Positions 17,695 to 27,771 of a DNA stretch of 64,000 nucleotides are shown here, piece after piece. This stretch comes from Hongsoonwoonella zoysiae (lineage in GTDB: Bacteria > Pseudomonadota > Alphaproteobacteria > Rhizobiales > Stappiaceae). Location of the stretch: the NCBI RefSeq assembly GCF_013266695.1, contig NZ_JABRXF010000002.1, positions 310,001 through 374,000 on the forward strand, written 5' to 3'. Each line of letters starts with the position of its first letter. Position 1 is the first letter of the stretch. The notes under the pieces were generated by a model. The model was not told where the DNA came from and made no database searches. It saw only the letters and a list, made by a program, of their open reading frames with translations. A program made the translations under genes and the position numbers.

Positions 17695-18558
17695 ATGATC
17701 CGGGACAAGGCCGCTCTTGATCGCCATCGCCGGGACGTTTACACGAATGACGGCGTGCGTCTGAGCGTGATCGATACGGGCCACGGCCAGCCGTTCCTGA
17801 TACTGCCGGCATGGTCCAACGCCGCTATCGAATATTGGCGCCAGATCGACGATTTCGCGCGGGACCACCGGGTTATCGCGGTCGATATGCGCGGCCATGG
17901 AGCATCGGAAAAATGCGAGCACGGCTATCGCGTGAGCCGTCTCGCGGCCGATCTCGAAGATTTGCTGAGTGAACTGGATGTCACCGACGCTGTCGTCATG
18001 GGCCATTCCATGGGGTGCTCGGTGATCTGGGCCTATCTCGACCTCTTCGGGCCGGAGAAGCTTGCGAGGCTCATCCTCGTCGACCAGGCGGCGACACAAC
18101 TCATCCAGCCCTGGTGGACGCGGCAGGAACAGCTTGATTACGGCTGCTGCAACACCATCGAAGACATTTTCGACTTGTGCGCGGACCTGGCGGGTCCGGC
18201 AGGTGAACAAAAGACGCGCGATCTGTTTTTGGGGCTTTTTACATCGGGTTTTCCCGCCGAGGAGGCCGAGGCAATCGTGGAGGAGGTGCTGAAGATGCCG
18301 CGTCGCCACGCCGCCGCGCTGATGCTCGATCATGCGCCGCGCGACTGGCGGGACGTCATATCCCGCATCGAACTTCCCACGCTGGTCGTCGGCGCGCGAA
18401 AGAGCGTTTTTCCGGCAGAATCGCAGGAATGGATCGCCAGCCGGATACCGGGCGCCGCCCTTGAAATCTTCGAGGAGGCGGACGGCGGATCGCATTTCAT
18501 GTGCATGGAGAACGCCGGGCGGTTCAATGCGGTCGTGCGAGGTTTTCTCGCGAATTGA
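17695..18558 (+). CDS. Alpha/beta hydrolase
   Basis: 287 residues from the ATG at 17695, which follows GGAGGAGGG. The nucleophile elbow GHSMGCS is near residue 102, the oxyanion region is LPAWSN, and RGHGASE and a late GGSHFMCMENAGRFN supply the expected Asp/His positions. The C-terminal NAVVRGFL helix is standard. The fold is certain; the reaction (esterase, lactonase, haloperoxidase-like) is not. It stands between the transglutaminase-like gene and the alcohol dehydrogenase, all on the plus strand. Confidence 0.85.
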   Translation: MIRDKAALDRHRRDVYTNDGVRLSVIDTGHGQPFLILPAWSNAAIEYWRQIDDFARDHRVIAVDMRGHGASEKCEHGYRVSRLAADLEDLLSELDVTDAVVMGHSMGCSVIWAYLDLFGPEKLARLILVDQAATQLIQPWWTRQEQLDYGCCNTIEDIFDLCADLAGPAGEQKTRDLFLGLFTSGFPAEEAEAIVEEVLKMPRRHAAALMLDHAPRDWRDVISRIELPTLVVGARKSVFPAESQEWIASRIPGAALEIFEEADGGSHFMCMENAGRFNAVVRGFLAN

Positions 18559-18812
18559 GGCGGGTGCGCTCCACCTGCCGTGCCGTATCCGGTGCATGGT
18601 CTGGCCTGGCCTCTGTTCCCCCAACAGTTTTTCGCATGGGGCAATCGACTTTTTGCATTTCGGCCTTCAGGTGAATGCGGCTTAGCATCTCCCATATGAC
18701 GCGGCATTGGTTCGAGACGAAGCGGCGTCGATAACCAGTGCGCGGATTGGAACGCGCCGGAACCAGAGGGGGCAGGGCCTGTGCGCTCACGGGGGCTTTG
18801 TCTTGACGCCAG

Positions 18813-19961
18813 ATGTCGAGCTTTTCCTTGAACGCCGTGCCGGGCATCGTCTCCGGCGCCGGCAAGGTCGAAGACCTTGGCCGGATACTGCATGACCTGA
18901 GGCTTGGAACCTGCAGCGTTTTTCTTGTCGCCGATCCGGGGCTGACGCACCTTGGGATGACGAAGCGCGTTGCAGAGATCATGAAGGACGCCGGTCATAG
19001 GGTCGTCACCTTTGCCGACATCAAGAGCGACCCCAGCGAGGCGCAGGTGCGTGCGGCGGTCGCCACGGCGCGCGAGAAGGGGGCGGAGGCCATCGTCTGC
19101 CTCGGCGGCGGATCGGCGCTTGACGCGGGCAAGCTGATCGCCTCGCTGATCGGTGCGCAGGGTGACGTTTCCGACTATCGTCTTGGCGCGAGCCCGCTTC
19201 CCGTGGCGCGGGTCCCGCTCGTCTGCGTGCCGACGACGGCGGGAACGGGATCGGAGGCAACCGCCGTTTCCATCGTCTCCGGCGAGGACGGTTCGAAATA
19301 CTGGTTCTGGGCGCCTTCGCTGAAGCCCGACGCCGTCGTCCTCGACCCGGAGCTGACGACGGGCCTGCCCGCGCATCTGACAGCCGCCTGCGGCATCGAC
19401 GCGATCGTGCACGCAATGGAGGCTGCGACGAACGCCAATGCTTTCGAGACGAACAACCGCGTTTGCCTCGACGCGATCAACCTCGGCGCGCGGCACCTGC
19501 CGACCGCCGTTTCCGAGCCGAACAACATCGGGGCGCGGGCCGGGATGCTGCTTTCGGCGACATATGCGGGCATCGGCATCGACAATGCGGGAACGGGAAT
19601 CGCCCATAATGTCGCCCATGCGCTCGGCAGCCTGGTGCCGATCCACCACGGGCGGGCGGTGGCTGTCGCCATGTGCGCGACGCTCTGCTGGTCGATGGAA
19701 AAGGACAAGCTGCGCTATACGGACGTAGCGCGCGCCTTTGGCTGCGAGCGTACCGGCGAACTGCCGATGTCTTTCGCAGCCTTCGTGCGCAGGCTCGGCA
19801 TCACGATGAACCTGGAAGAGGAACTTCCCTTTCTGGCTCCGAGCCGGCTGGCCGAACAGATGGCAAGGCCCGAGAACGCGGCGATGCGCGCCGCAAGCTA
19901 CCGGGAAGCGAGTGACGACGACCTTCTGCTTCTGGCCGAACGGACGCTGGCCTTCCGCTGA
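18813..19961 (+). CDS. Iron-containing (group III) alcohol dehydrogenase
   Basis: 382 residues. The nucleotide-binding motif GGGSALDAGK is near residue 96, then PTTAGTGSEATAVSI. The metal-binding region follows with GIDAIVHAMEA (Asp, His) and later HNVAHALGSLVPIHHG carrying the remaining His ligands. This is the full iron-ADH domain set. Members oxidise or reduce a wide range of alcohols and aldehydes with NAD(P). Position before the LysR regulator and methylated-amine genes could point to an aldehyde or amino-alcohol substrate, which is inference only. The start has a weak ribosome site. Confidence 0.85.
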   Translation: MSSFSLNAVPGIVSGAGKVEDLGRILHDLRLGTCSVFLVADPGLTHLGMTKRVAEIMKDAGHRVVTFADIKSDPSEAQVRAAVATAREKGAEAIVCLGGGSALDAGKLIASLIGAQGDVSDYRLGASPLPVARVPLVCVPTTAGTGSEATAVSIVSGEDGSKYWFWAPSLKPDAVVLDPELTTGLPAHLTAACGIDAIVHAMEAATNANAFETNNRVCLDAINLGARHLPTAVSEPNNIGARAGMLLSATYAGIGIDNAGTGIAHNVAHALGSLVPIHHGRAVAVAMCATLCWSMEKDKLRYTDVARAFGCERTGELPMSFAAFVRRLGITMNLEEELPFLAPSRLAEQMARPENAAMRAASYREASDDDLLLLAERTLAFR

Positions 19962-20138
19962 CGGGATGGCCGCTGATCCCGTGCAGTCGCGCAAGGAAGG
20001 GCGGAAGAGCGCAGCGGCCGTCTTGCCCGATCCCGCGCATATCGAACTTGCAGTCCCATCGCGCTTCTCATTTCCAGAACCAAGGCTTAGTGTTTCCACT
20101 TAAGAGATTCACTTCCGCCGCATGAGAGCGCCTTTTCG

Positions 20139-21059
20139 ATGTCGACGACCATCGACCGCCGCAGACTGCCGCTCAACTCGCTGCGCGCCTTCGAGGCGGC
20201 GGCGAGGCACATGAGCTTCACCCGCGCAGCGGAGGCGCTCGGCGTTACCCAAAGCGCGGTGAGCCGGCACGTGCTGAACCTGGAAGAGGTGGTCGGCGTT
20301 GCGCTCTTCGACAGGCGGGGCTCCATGCTGGCGCTGACCGATTCCGGACAGTACCTGCTTTCCCACGTCACGCCCTCCTTCGACAGGCTCATCAAGGCGC
20401 TTGACGGCATACAGGGGCAGGACCGGGGCGGGATGCTGCGCATCGCGCTGCCGCCGTCCTTCGCCTTCAGGTGGGCGAGCCCGATCATCGAGGCGTGCCG
20501 GAGCGAGGGCAACATCCGCGTCGAGATCGAAACGCCCTATGAAATGGTCGACCTCGACCATACGAACCACGACGTTGCGGTCGTCTTCTCGCGTCCAAAG
20601 GCGACGAGCGAGGTGATGGACCTCCTTTGGATGGAGGAACTGACGCTGATCTGCCGGCCCGACCAGGTGGAGGGCATGGGCGAGCCGGACCTGAACGAAA
20701 TGCTCAAGCGCCATGCTGTCGTCCACGTGCGGAACGCCGGCGGGCGGCATTCCGCCTGGAGGCATTTCCTGCGCGAAATGGGGATGGACATCAACATCAA
20801 TGACGGGCTCGTGTTCGACACCGCGCATCTGGCGCTCGAATTCGTCATGCGCGAAGGCGGGCTGATCGTCGCCGACCGGCATCTGGCGCATGACGACATC
20901 GAGGCGGGCAGGCTGGTCGCACCCTTCGAGGGCACGTCGGAATCCGGTTTCGGCTATTTCATGCTGTTCCGCCCCGAGGATATGCAGCGCGAGGCGGTAC
21001 AGTTCTTCCGAAGACGGATGGTGGAGCGCTTTGCGAACGCGACGCGCCAATCGGCTTGA
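20139..21059 (+). CDS. LysR family transcriptional regulator, GcvA-like
   Basis: 306 residues. The N-terminal helix-turn-helix is canonical: PLNSLRAFEAAARHMSFTRAAEALGVTQSAVSRHV, split over two helices, as in GcvA. The co-inducer domain (about 95-300) follows. The gene lies directly upstream of the GNAT, amidase and soxBDAG genes on the same strand, so it may regulate sarcosine or related amine use. GcvA itself responds to glycine, the product of this pathway, but the effector here is not known. Confidence 0.88.
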   Translation: MSTTIDRRRLPLNSLRAFEAAARHMSFTRAAEALGVTQSAVSRHVLNLEEVVGVALFDRRGSMLALTDSGQYLLSHVTPSFDRLIKALDGIQGQDRGGMLRIALPPSFAFRWASPIIEACRSEGNIRVEIETPYEMVDLDHTNHDVAVVFSRPKATSEVMDLLWMEELTLICRPDQVEGMGEPDLNEMLKRHAVVHVRNAGGRHSAWRHFLREMGMDININDGLVFDTAHLALEFVMREGGLIVADRHLAHDDIEAGRLVAPFEGTSESGFGYFMLFRPEDMQREAVQFFRRRMVERFANATRQSA

Positions 21060-21086
21060 GGAGGTTCTAAAATGGGAGGAGGCGCC

Positions 21087-21929
21087 ATGACCGTAGAATA
21101 CCGGCGAATGACGCGCGCCGATCTCAACCTCGCGATCGACTGGGCGGCAAGCGAAGGCTGGAACCCGGGACAGGACGACGGCGACCCTTTCTTCGCCGCC
21201 GACAGAAGCGGATTTCACATGGCGACCATGGACGGGGAGCCGGCGGCGGTGATTTCCGCCGTGCGATATGGAAAGACCTACGCCTTCATCGGATTTTACA
21301 TCGCCAGACCGGAGCATCGTGGCAAGGGCATAGGCCGGGGCCTGTGGAGCTATGCCATGGAAACGCTCAAAGACCGGGTCATCGGCCTCGACGGCGTGGT
21401 GGAGCAGCAGGGAAACTATGCGAAATCCGGGTTTGAGCTTGCCCACCGAAACATCCGCATGAGCGGAATTTCGATCACCGATACGCCAATGGACCCGAGG
21501 ATCTCGATGATCGGGCGCGGGCTCTACCCGAGTGTGAGAGACTACGACCGGCCGTTTTTTCCCGACGACCGCGAAGCGTTTCTTGCCGCGTGGCTGATGC
21601 CTGAGGAAAACCGACGCGGCTTCGCCCTTGTCGAGGATGGCGAGGTGAGGGGCTACGGCGTCATCCGTGCCTGCCTCGACGGGTTCAAGATCGGGCCGCT
21701 TTTCGCCGACACGGAAGCGGTGGCGGATACGCTTTTTCGCGCGCTTGCCGGCATGGTGCGGGGGCAGGAGGTGACCCTCGATATTCCGGAGACGAACAGG
21801 GCGGCTGAGGCGCTTGCCGAACGCTATGAGCTTTCGCCCGTCTTCGAGACCGCCCGCATGTATCGCGGCCCACGGCCCGACCTTCCGCTGAAAAGAACCT
21901 TCGGCATCACGACATTCGAACTCGGATAA
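21087..21929 (+). CDS. GNAT family N-acetyltransferase with YitH-type C-terminal domain
   Basis: 280 residues. The ATG at 21087 is chosen since the ribosome site GGGAGGAGG lies at 21074; an ATG at 21072 would include that site. The N-terminal GNAT domain (1 to about 140) has the acetyl-CoA loop EHRGKGIGRGLW. The C-terminal part (about 150-280) resembles the second acetyltransferase-like domain of YitH proteins (GYGVIRACLDGFKIGPLFAD). Only 15 bases separate it from the amidase. The acceptor is unknown; adjacency to an amidase suggests paired acylation and deacylation of an amine. Confidence 0.8.
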   Translation: MTVEYRRMTRADLNLAIDWAASEGWNPGQDDGDPFFAADRSGFHMATMDGEPAAVISAVRYGKTYAFIGFYIARPEHRGKGIGRGLWSYAMETLKDRVIGLDGVVEQQGNYAKSGFELAHRNIRMSGISITDTPMDPRISMIGRGLYPSVRDYDRPFFPDDREAFLAAWLMPEENRRGFALVEDGEVRGYGVIRACLDGFKIGPLFADTEAVADTLFRALAGMVRGQEVTLDIPETNRAAEALAERYELSPVFETARMYRGPRPDLPLKRTFGITTFELG

Positions 21930-21943
21930 AAACAGGACATTAA

Positions 21944-23131
21944 ATGCTGCCGCAACTCGACCGTTACCGCGCCTTCCTGCCTTACCCTTCTGCCGATGTG
22001 CCGTCATCCGCCGAAGGACCATTGAAAGGCCTGCGGCTTGCGGTGAAGGATCTCTTCGACGTCGCGGGCTATCCGACCGGCTGCGGCAACCCCTTGATGC
22101 TGGCCGCAAGCGGCACCAAGACGACGCATGCGCCCGCTGTTGCCAAGCTCCTGTCGGCAGGCGCGGAATTCTGCGGCAAGACGCATACGGACGAGCTTGC
22201 ATGGTCGCTTTACGGAGTGAATGCGCATTTCGGAACGCCGGTCAATCCGGCGGCACCCGAGCACATTCCCGGCGGTTCCTCGTCCGGATCGGCGGCGGCT
22301 GTTGCAGGACATCTGGCGGATATCGCGCTTGGCACGGACACGGGCGGATCGGTGCGCGCGCCGGCGAGCTTCTGCGGTATCTGGGGCATCCGCCCGACGC
22401 ATGCGCGCCTGCCGCTGGACGGCTGCATGCCGCTGGCGCCGAGTTGGGACGCTTGCGGCTTCTTCGCGCGCGACGGCGAGACTATGGAGCGTGTCGCCAA
22501 TGTCATGTTCGAGGTGGACAAGACGCCGCTCAAGGATCCGCGCCTGCTCGTTCCCGAAGACATGCTCGACGGGATCGAGGCGGAAGGGCGCAGGCTGATC
22601 GAGACGGCTATCCAGCATATCGAGCGGTGGCGGGGGAAACTTGAGCGGGTCAACGTCTACCGGGGCGAGCGGGAAGCGATCTATACGGCGTTCCGCGAAA
22701 TACAGGCGGCGGAAGTGCTCGGCGTTCACGGGGACTGGGTGGAGCGTTACCGTCCGCCGCTCGGCCCCGGCATCGCGGAACGTTTCGACTTCGCGCGCGG
22801 TGTTACGAAGGAAGCGCTCAGGCATTCCCAGGAACGGCGCGCAGACCTTGTCCGCCATCTCGACGAGATCATCGAGGCGGACGGCGTGCTGGTCGCGCCG
22901 GTGGTGCATGATGCGCCACTGCGGCGCGATGACGGTCCGGCGAAATTCGACAGTTACCGGCACGACGCCATGAAGTTACTCTGCGTATCCGGCCACACCG
23001 GCCTGCCGCAGGTGGTCTTCCCGCTGGGGCGGGTGCATGGCGCGCCCTTCGGCCTGTCGCTGATCGGACCCAAGGGTGCGGACCTTTCGCTGATCTCGCT
23101 TGCGCGCGAGATTGCTGAAATCGCGGGCTGA
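21944..23131 (+). CDS. Amidase signature family hydrolase
   Basis: 395 residues, at the short end of the family. The Ser-cisSer-Lys triad is visible: Lys in LRLAVKDLFDVAG, the flexible GGSSSGSAAAVA and the nucleophile segment GTDTGGSVRAPASFCG. The C-terminal half has the expected SGHTGLPQVVFPLG. Amidase signature enzymes cut amide or urea-derived bonds. In this setting it could release a methylated amino acid, for instance in a creatinine-type pathway, but that is a guess. It follows the GNAT gene and precedes soxB by 109 bases. Confidence 0.85.
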   Translation: MLPQLDRYRAFLPYPSADVPSSAEGPLKGLRLAVKDLFDVAGYPTGCGNPLMLAASGTKTTHAPAVAKLLSAGAEFCGKTHTDELAWSLYGVNAHFGTPVNPAAPEHIPGGSSSGSAAAVAGHLADIALGTDTGGSVRAPASFCGIWGIRPTHARLPLDGCMPLAPSWDACGFFARDGETMERVANVMFEVDKTPLKDPRLLVPEDMLDGIEAEGRRLIETAIQHIERWRGKLERVNVYRGEREAIYTAFREIQAAEVLGVHGDWVERYRPPLGPGIAERFDFARGVTKEALRHSQERRADLVRHLDEIIEADGVLVAPVVHDAPLRRDDGPAKFDSYRHDAMKLLCVSGHTGLPQVVFPLGRVHGAPFGLSLIGPKGADLSLISLAREIAEIAG

Positions 23132-23240
23132 CGTTTCCTGTTTTCGTGTCGGATATGGAAAAGAGGCGGACGCAAACAGGCCATTGGGTAATGATCTCCC
23201 GCAGGCTAGGGTCGGCAGACAGGTACTGGCAGCAGGTGAT

Positions 23241-24500
23241 ATGCAGCGCTACTCGATCTTCTCGCTCGTCAAGCACGCGCTTTCCGGCCACAAACATTGG
23301 CAGCCGGCGTGGCGCAAGCCCGACCCGAAGACGGAATACGACGTCATCATCATAGGTGGCGGCGGCCACGGCCTTGCGACCGCATATTATCTTGCCAAAG
23401 AGCACGGCATCAGGAACGTCGCGGTGCTGGAGAAGGGGTGGCTCGGCTCCGGCAACATCGGCCGCAACACGACGATCGTACGTTCCAACTACATGCTGCC
23501 GAAAAACAATCGCTTCTACGAGTGGTCGCTGAAGCTCTGGGAAGGGCTGTCGCAGGAACTCAACTACAACGTCATGTTCTCCCAGCGCGGGGTCTTGAAC
23601 CTTGCCCATTCGCCGGCGCAGATGGACGCCTTCGCCAGGCGCGGCAATTCGCTGCGGATCGAGGGGGCGGATGCGGACCTGCTCGACCGTGACGAGGTGG
23701 CGCGCTTAGTGCCCGGCCTCGACGTTTCCGCGTCGACTAGATTTCCGATCCACGGCGGGCTGTTGCAGCGCCGCGCGGGAACGGCGCGCCATGATGCGGT
23801 TGCCTGGGGGTTCGCGCGCGGGGCGGATGCGCTGGGCGTCGATATAATCGAGAACTGCGAGGTAACAGGCTTTCAGAAAGACGGCGACCGGGTGATAGGG
23901 GTCGAGACGACGCGCGGGCCGATCAGGGCGAGGAAGATCGGCGTGGTGGTTGCCGGAAGCACGTCCGAGGTGATGCGCCGGGCGGGCGTGGAGCGCCTTC
24001 CCATCGAAAGCCACGTGCTGCAGGCCTTCGTCTCGGAACCGCTCAAGCCTTTCATCGACAGCGTCGTCACCTTCGGCGCCGGGCATCTTTATATCTCGCA
24101 GTCCGACAAGGGCGGGCTCGTTTTCGGCGGCAGCCTCGACGGCTACAACTCCTATGCGCAGCGTGGAAACCTGCCGCTGGTGGAAGAGGTGATGAGCGAG
24201 GTCGCCACCATGTTCCCGGCGATCAGGCGCATCAGGCTGCTTCGAAGTTGGGGCGGCATCATGGACATGTCGATGGACGGCAGCCCGATCATCACCACCG
24301 GGCCGCTGCCGGGCATGTATCTGAACGCCGGATGGTGCTACGGCGGCTTCAAGGCCACGCCCGGATCCGGCTGGTGTTTCGCCTGGACGATCGCGAAGGA
24401 CGAGCCGCATCCGCTCAACGCCGCATTCACGCTCGACCGCTTTTACCAGGGGGCGGTGATCGACGAAGCCGGCCACGGCCCGTTCCCGCGCCTGCACTGA
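23241..24500 (+). CDS. soxB: Sarcosine oxidase beta subunit
   Basis: 419 residues from the ATG at 23241 (opening MQRYSIFSLVKHALSGHKHW), which has AGGTGA before it and matches SoxB length. The FAD Rossmann motif is VIIIGGGGHGLATAYYLAK. GNIGRNTTIVRSNY and the segment GTARHDAVAWGFARGAD follow; the His there matches the covalent FMN attachment site of heterotetrameric sarcosine oxidases. The subunit oxidises sarcosine to glycine and a one-carbon unit. It starts the compact soxBDAG operon. Confidence 0.95.
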   Translation: MQRYSIFSLVKHALSGHKHWQPAWRKPDPKTEYDVIIIGGGGHGLATAYYLAKEHGIRNVAVLEKGWLGSGNIGRNTTIVRSNYMLPKNNRFYEWSLKLWEGLSQELNYNVMFSQRGVLNLAHSPAQMDAFARRGNSLRIEGADADLLDRDEVARLVPGLDVSASTRFPIHGGLLQRRAGTARHDAVAWGFARGADALGVDIIENCEVTGFQKDGDRVIGVETTRGPIRARKIGVVVAGSTSEVMRRAGVERLPIESHVLQAFVSEPLKPFIDSVVTFGAGHLYISQSDKGGLVFGGSLDGYNSYAQRGNLPLVEEVMSEVATMFPAIRRIRLLRSWGGIMDMSMDGSPIITTGPLPGMYLNAGWCYGGFKATPGSGWCFAWTIAKDEPHPLNAAFTLDRFYQGAVIDEAGHGPFPRLH

Positions 24501-24511
24501 CGAGAGCCTTC

Positions 24512-24802
24512 ATGCTTATCCATTGCCCCGCCTGCGGACCGCGAAGCCACCACGAATTCACCTATGGCGGTGACGCGACCATCGTGCGTCCGGCCCCGGA
24601 TGATACCGACATCGCCAGGTGGCAGGCCTTCGTCTACGACCGGGAAAACCCGCGGGGCGACCATCAGGAGCTATGGCACCACGTTTTCGGCTGCCGCCAC
24701 TGGCTGAAGGTGACGCGGAACGTGACGACGCACGACATTTCCGCAGTCGAGCTGCTGGGGCCGCATGCGAAGGACGCGAATGCCGGGGAGGCCGGCAGAT
24801 GA
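24512..24802 (+). CDS. soxD: Sarcosine oxidase delta subunit
   Basis: 96 residues, the normal SoxD size. It begins MLIHCPACGPRSHHEFTYGG and carries Cys residues in CPAC plus a later HHVFGCRHWLKV, fitting the zinc-binding small subunit. ARWQAFVYDRENPRG is a SoxD hallmark. It starts 11 bases after soxB and its stop overlaps the soxA start in ATGA. Confidence 0.95.
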   Translation: MLIHCPACGPRSHHEFTYGGDATIVRPAPDDTDIARWQAFVYDRENPRGDHQELWHHVFGCRHWLKVTRNVTTHDISAVELLGPHAKDANAGEAGR

Positions 24803-27771
24803 GCGGCTACAGGCTCGACAAGGGCGGCCTTCTGATCGACAGGACGAGGGAAGTCGCCTTCCGCTTCGACGGAAGGACACATGAGGGCTATGCGGGCGAT
24901 ACGCTCGCCTCGGCGCTGCTGGCGAGCGGGCAAACGCTTTTCGGCAGGTCGTTCAAATACCACCGTCCGCGCGGGCTTTATTCCGCCGGTCCCGAAGAAC
25001 CCAACGCGCTGGTGGAACTGAGGCCGGGCCCGCACCAGGTGCCGAACACGCGCGCAACCATGGTGGAACTTCACGAGGGGCTGGAGGCGAACAGCCAGAA
25101 CCGGTTTCCCTCGCTCGGCTTCGACGTCATGGCCGTCAACGACCGTTTGTCCCGGTTTCTGTCGGCGGGCTTTTACTACAAGACCTTCATGGGGACGGGG
25201 CAGCCCGTCTGGCATTTCTTCGAGCATTTCATCCGCAGGGCGGCGGGCCTTGGCAAGGCGAGCCACGAGGCCGACACCGACCGGTACGAGAAGACGAACA
25301 CATTTACCGACGTGCTTGTCGTGGGTGCGGGACCCGCCGGGCTGATGGCCGCCAAAGCGGCGGCGGAGGCGGGCAAGCGCGTGCTGCTGGTGGATGAAAA
25401 CGCGCAGGCCGGCGGCAGGCTCTGGGACGAGGGCGGCGAAATCGACGGAATGCCGACGCACGAATGGGCAAGGGCGGTGATCGCCAGCCTGGAGGTACGG
25501 GCGAATGTCACCATCCTGCTTCGAACCGCTGTTTACGGCTATTACGACGACAATATCCTGGGCGCTGCCGAGCGGGTGTCCGACCACAAGAAAACGCCCG
25601 ACGCTTATGAGCCGCGACATCGCCACTGGACGATCCACGCGAAGAAGGTGGTGCTTGCGACGGGTGCTATCGAACGGCCCATCGCCTTTGCCGGCAATGA
25701 TGCGCCGGGCGTGATGCTTGCTTCCGCGGGCCTTGCCTATGCAACGCGGCATGGCGTTGCGGCGGGGCGCAAGGTCGCGGTATTCGCCAACAACGACGGG
25801 GGCGCGCGTGCGGCGATTGCGCTTAGCGATCTCGGGGTCAATGTCGCCGCACTTGTCGACGCGCGGGCAAGCCTCGGCGAAGGGCTGACGGGCGCGCTGT
25901 CGGCACGCGGCGTAATGGTCTGGACCGGGTCCGCCGTGACGGGGACCAGGGGGCGGCGTGCACTGAAGGCCATCGACATCTCCGGCTATGACGCCGATCG
26001 GGGTGCGCTTGTCGGAGCGATGGAAACGATCCAGTGCGATGCGCTGCTCGTGTCCGGCGGGTGGACGCCGACAGTGCATCTGGCAAGCCAGGCGGGCGGA
26101 CCGCCCGTGTTCGACGAGACGCTGCAGGCCTTTTTGCCGGGTGAGCCGCGCGAGGACTGGATCGCCTGCGGCAATGTGGCGGGCGAACTCAATCTTGCAA
26201 GCTGTATTACAAGCGGGACGAGGGCCGGGGCCGAAGCCGCCGGCGCGGTATTGCGCGAAGAGGAATTGCCGAAGGTGCACGGTGCCTGCGGCCCGGAAAC
26301 GCCGTTACCCCTTTGGGAAGTGCCGGCGGCGGGCAAGGGCAAGGTCTTCGTCGACCTGCAGAACGACGTGACGGCGGAGGATGTTCGTCTTGCGGAGCGC
26401 GAAGGCTTCCGCTCCGTCGAGCACCTGAAACGCTACACCACGCTCGGCATGGCGGCTGACCAGGGCAAGACGTCCAACGTGAACGGGCTTGCGATCCTTG
26501 CCAGGGCGCGCGGACAGTCGATCCCGGAAGTGGGTACGACGCGCTTCCGCCCGCCGTATCAGCCGGTGCCGATCGGCGCGATCGCGGGCCGCGAGGCGGG
26601 CGAGCATCTGATGCCCGTCCGGCGCACGCCGATGCACGACTGGCATGAGGCGCACGGCGGGGAGATGATGGAAGCGGGCCTCTGGATGCGCCCGCAGATC
26701 TACCGCCGCGAGGGCGAAACGCTGGAACAGGCCTATGTGCGCGAGGCGCGCAACGTGCGCGAGAACGTCGGTATCGTCGACGTTTCGACGCTTGGAAAAA
26801 TCGACGTGCAAGGGCCGGACGCCGCGAAATTCCTGGACCACATCTACACGAACGCCATGGCCAAGGTGAAGGTGGGCAAGGCACGCTACGGCCTAATGCT
26901 GCGGGAGGACGGAATACTCTTTGACGACGGCACTGCGTGGCGGCTCGGCGAGAACCACTATCTCGTGACCACCACGACGGCGGGGGCGGCGGCCGTGCTG
27001 GCCCATATGGAATATTATCTTTCGGTCGTATGGCCCGAACTGAAAGTGCATGTCGCTTCCGTTTCCGACCAATGGGCGGGAACGGCGGTCGCGGGCCCGA
27101 AGGCGCGGGCTCTGCTGGAGGCGGTTGTCAGGGATTGCGACCTTTCGCATGACGCCCTGCCGCAGATGGGCATCGCCGACGGGAAGATCGGCGAAATCGA
27201 AGTGAAGATCGCACGATTGTCCTTTTCCGGTGAACTGGCCTATGAGGTCTACAGCGGATGGAACGAAGGGCTTGCCGTCTGGAAGGCGCTATACGAGGCG
27301 GGGCTTCCCTTCGGCCTGATGCCCTACGGCATGGAAGCCATGGGCACGCTTCGCATCGAGAAGGGCCACGTCACGCATGCCGAAATGGACGGGCGCACTA
27401 CCGCCGCCGACCTCGGCCTTGGCGCGCTCGCGGCGAAGCGCAAACCCTATGTCGGCAGCGCGATGCAGGACCGCCCTGCGCTCTGCGATCCCGACAGGGA
27501 GGTGATGGTGGGGCTTGTCTCGAAGGACGCAGAGCCAATACCCGCCGGAAGCCACCTCGTGAGCGACGACGGCAAGAGCCTCGGCCATGTGACGGCCTTC
27601 GCCTTCTCGCCCGCGAAGGAGACCTATATCGCGCTTGCGCTTTTGAAGCAGGGGCGGGAGCGGATCGGCGACACGCTGGAAGCCGCCTTCCAGTTGAAGG
27701 AGCGCAGCGTCACGGTGCAGGTCGTGGACCCCTGTTTCTACGACAAGGAGGGGAGCCGGCTCAATGGCTGA
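24799..27771 (+). CDS. soxA: Sarcosine oxidase alpha subunit
   Basis: 990 residues from the ATG at 24799, which overlaps the soxD stop. Domain order: an N-terminal 2Fe-2S-like ferredoxin fold domain (FDGRTHEGYAGDTLASALLA, lacking the cluster cysteines), a NAD-binding Rossmann domain with VVGAGPAGLMAAKAAAEAG at about 171, then a C-terminal GcvT-type folate-binding domain (about 610-990, with ENVGIVDVSTLGKIDVQG). The GcvT part transfers the methyl carbon to tetrahydrofolate as 5,10-methylene-THF, linking this operon to the folate enzymes encoded at 44.7-50.4 kb. Confidence 0.95.
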   Translation: MSGYRLDKGGLLIDRTREVAFRFDGRTHEGYAGDTLASALLASGQTLFGRSFKYHRPRGLYSAGPEEPNALVELRPGPHQVPNTRATMVELHEGLEANSQNRFPSLGFDVMAVNDRLSRFLSAGFYYKTFMGTGQPVWHFFEHFIRRAAGLGKASHEADTDRYEKTNTFTDVLVVGAGPAGLMAAKAAAEAGKRVLLVDENAQAGGRLWDEGGEIDGMPTHEWARAVIASLEVRANVTILLRTAVYGYYDDNILGAAERVSDHKKTPDAYEPRHRHWTIHAKKVVLATGAIERPIAFAGNDAPGVMLASAGLAYATRHGVAAGRKVAVFANNDGGARAAIALSDLGVNVAALVDARASLGEGLTGALSARGVMVWTGSAVTGTRGRRALKAIDISGYDADRGALVGAMETIQCDALLVSGGWTPTVHLASQAGGPPVFDETLQAFLPGEPREDWIACGNVAGELNLASCITSGTRAGAEAAGAVLREEELPKVHGACGPETPLPLWEVPAAGKGKVFVDLQNDVTAEDVRLAEREGFRSVEHLKRYTTLGMAADQGKTSNVNGLAILARARGQSIPEVGTTRFRPPYQPVPIGAIAGREAGEHLMPVRRTPMHDWHEAHGGEMMEAGLWMRPQIYRREGETLEQAYVREARNVRENVGIVDVSTLGKIDVQGPDAAKFLDHIYTNAMAKVKVGKARYGLMLREDGILFDDGTAWRLGENHYLVTTTTAGAAAVLAHMEYYLSVVWPELKVHVASVSDQWAGTAVAGPKARALLEAVVRDCDLSHDALPQMGIADGKIGEIEVKIARLSFSGELAYEVYSGWNEGLAVWKALYEAGLPFGLMPYGMEAMGTLRIEKGHVTHAEMDGRTTAADLGLGALAAKRKPYVGSAMQDRPALCDPDREVMVGLVSKDAEPIPAGSHLVSDDGKSLGHVTAFAFSPAKETYIALALLKQGRERIGDTLEAAFQLKERSVTVQVVDPCFYDKEGSRLNG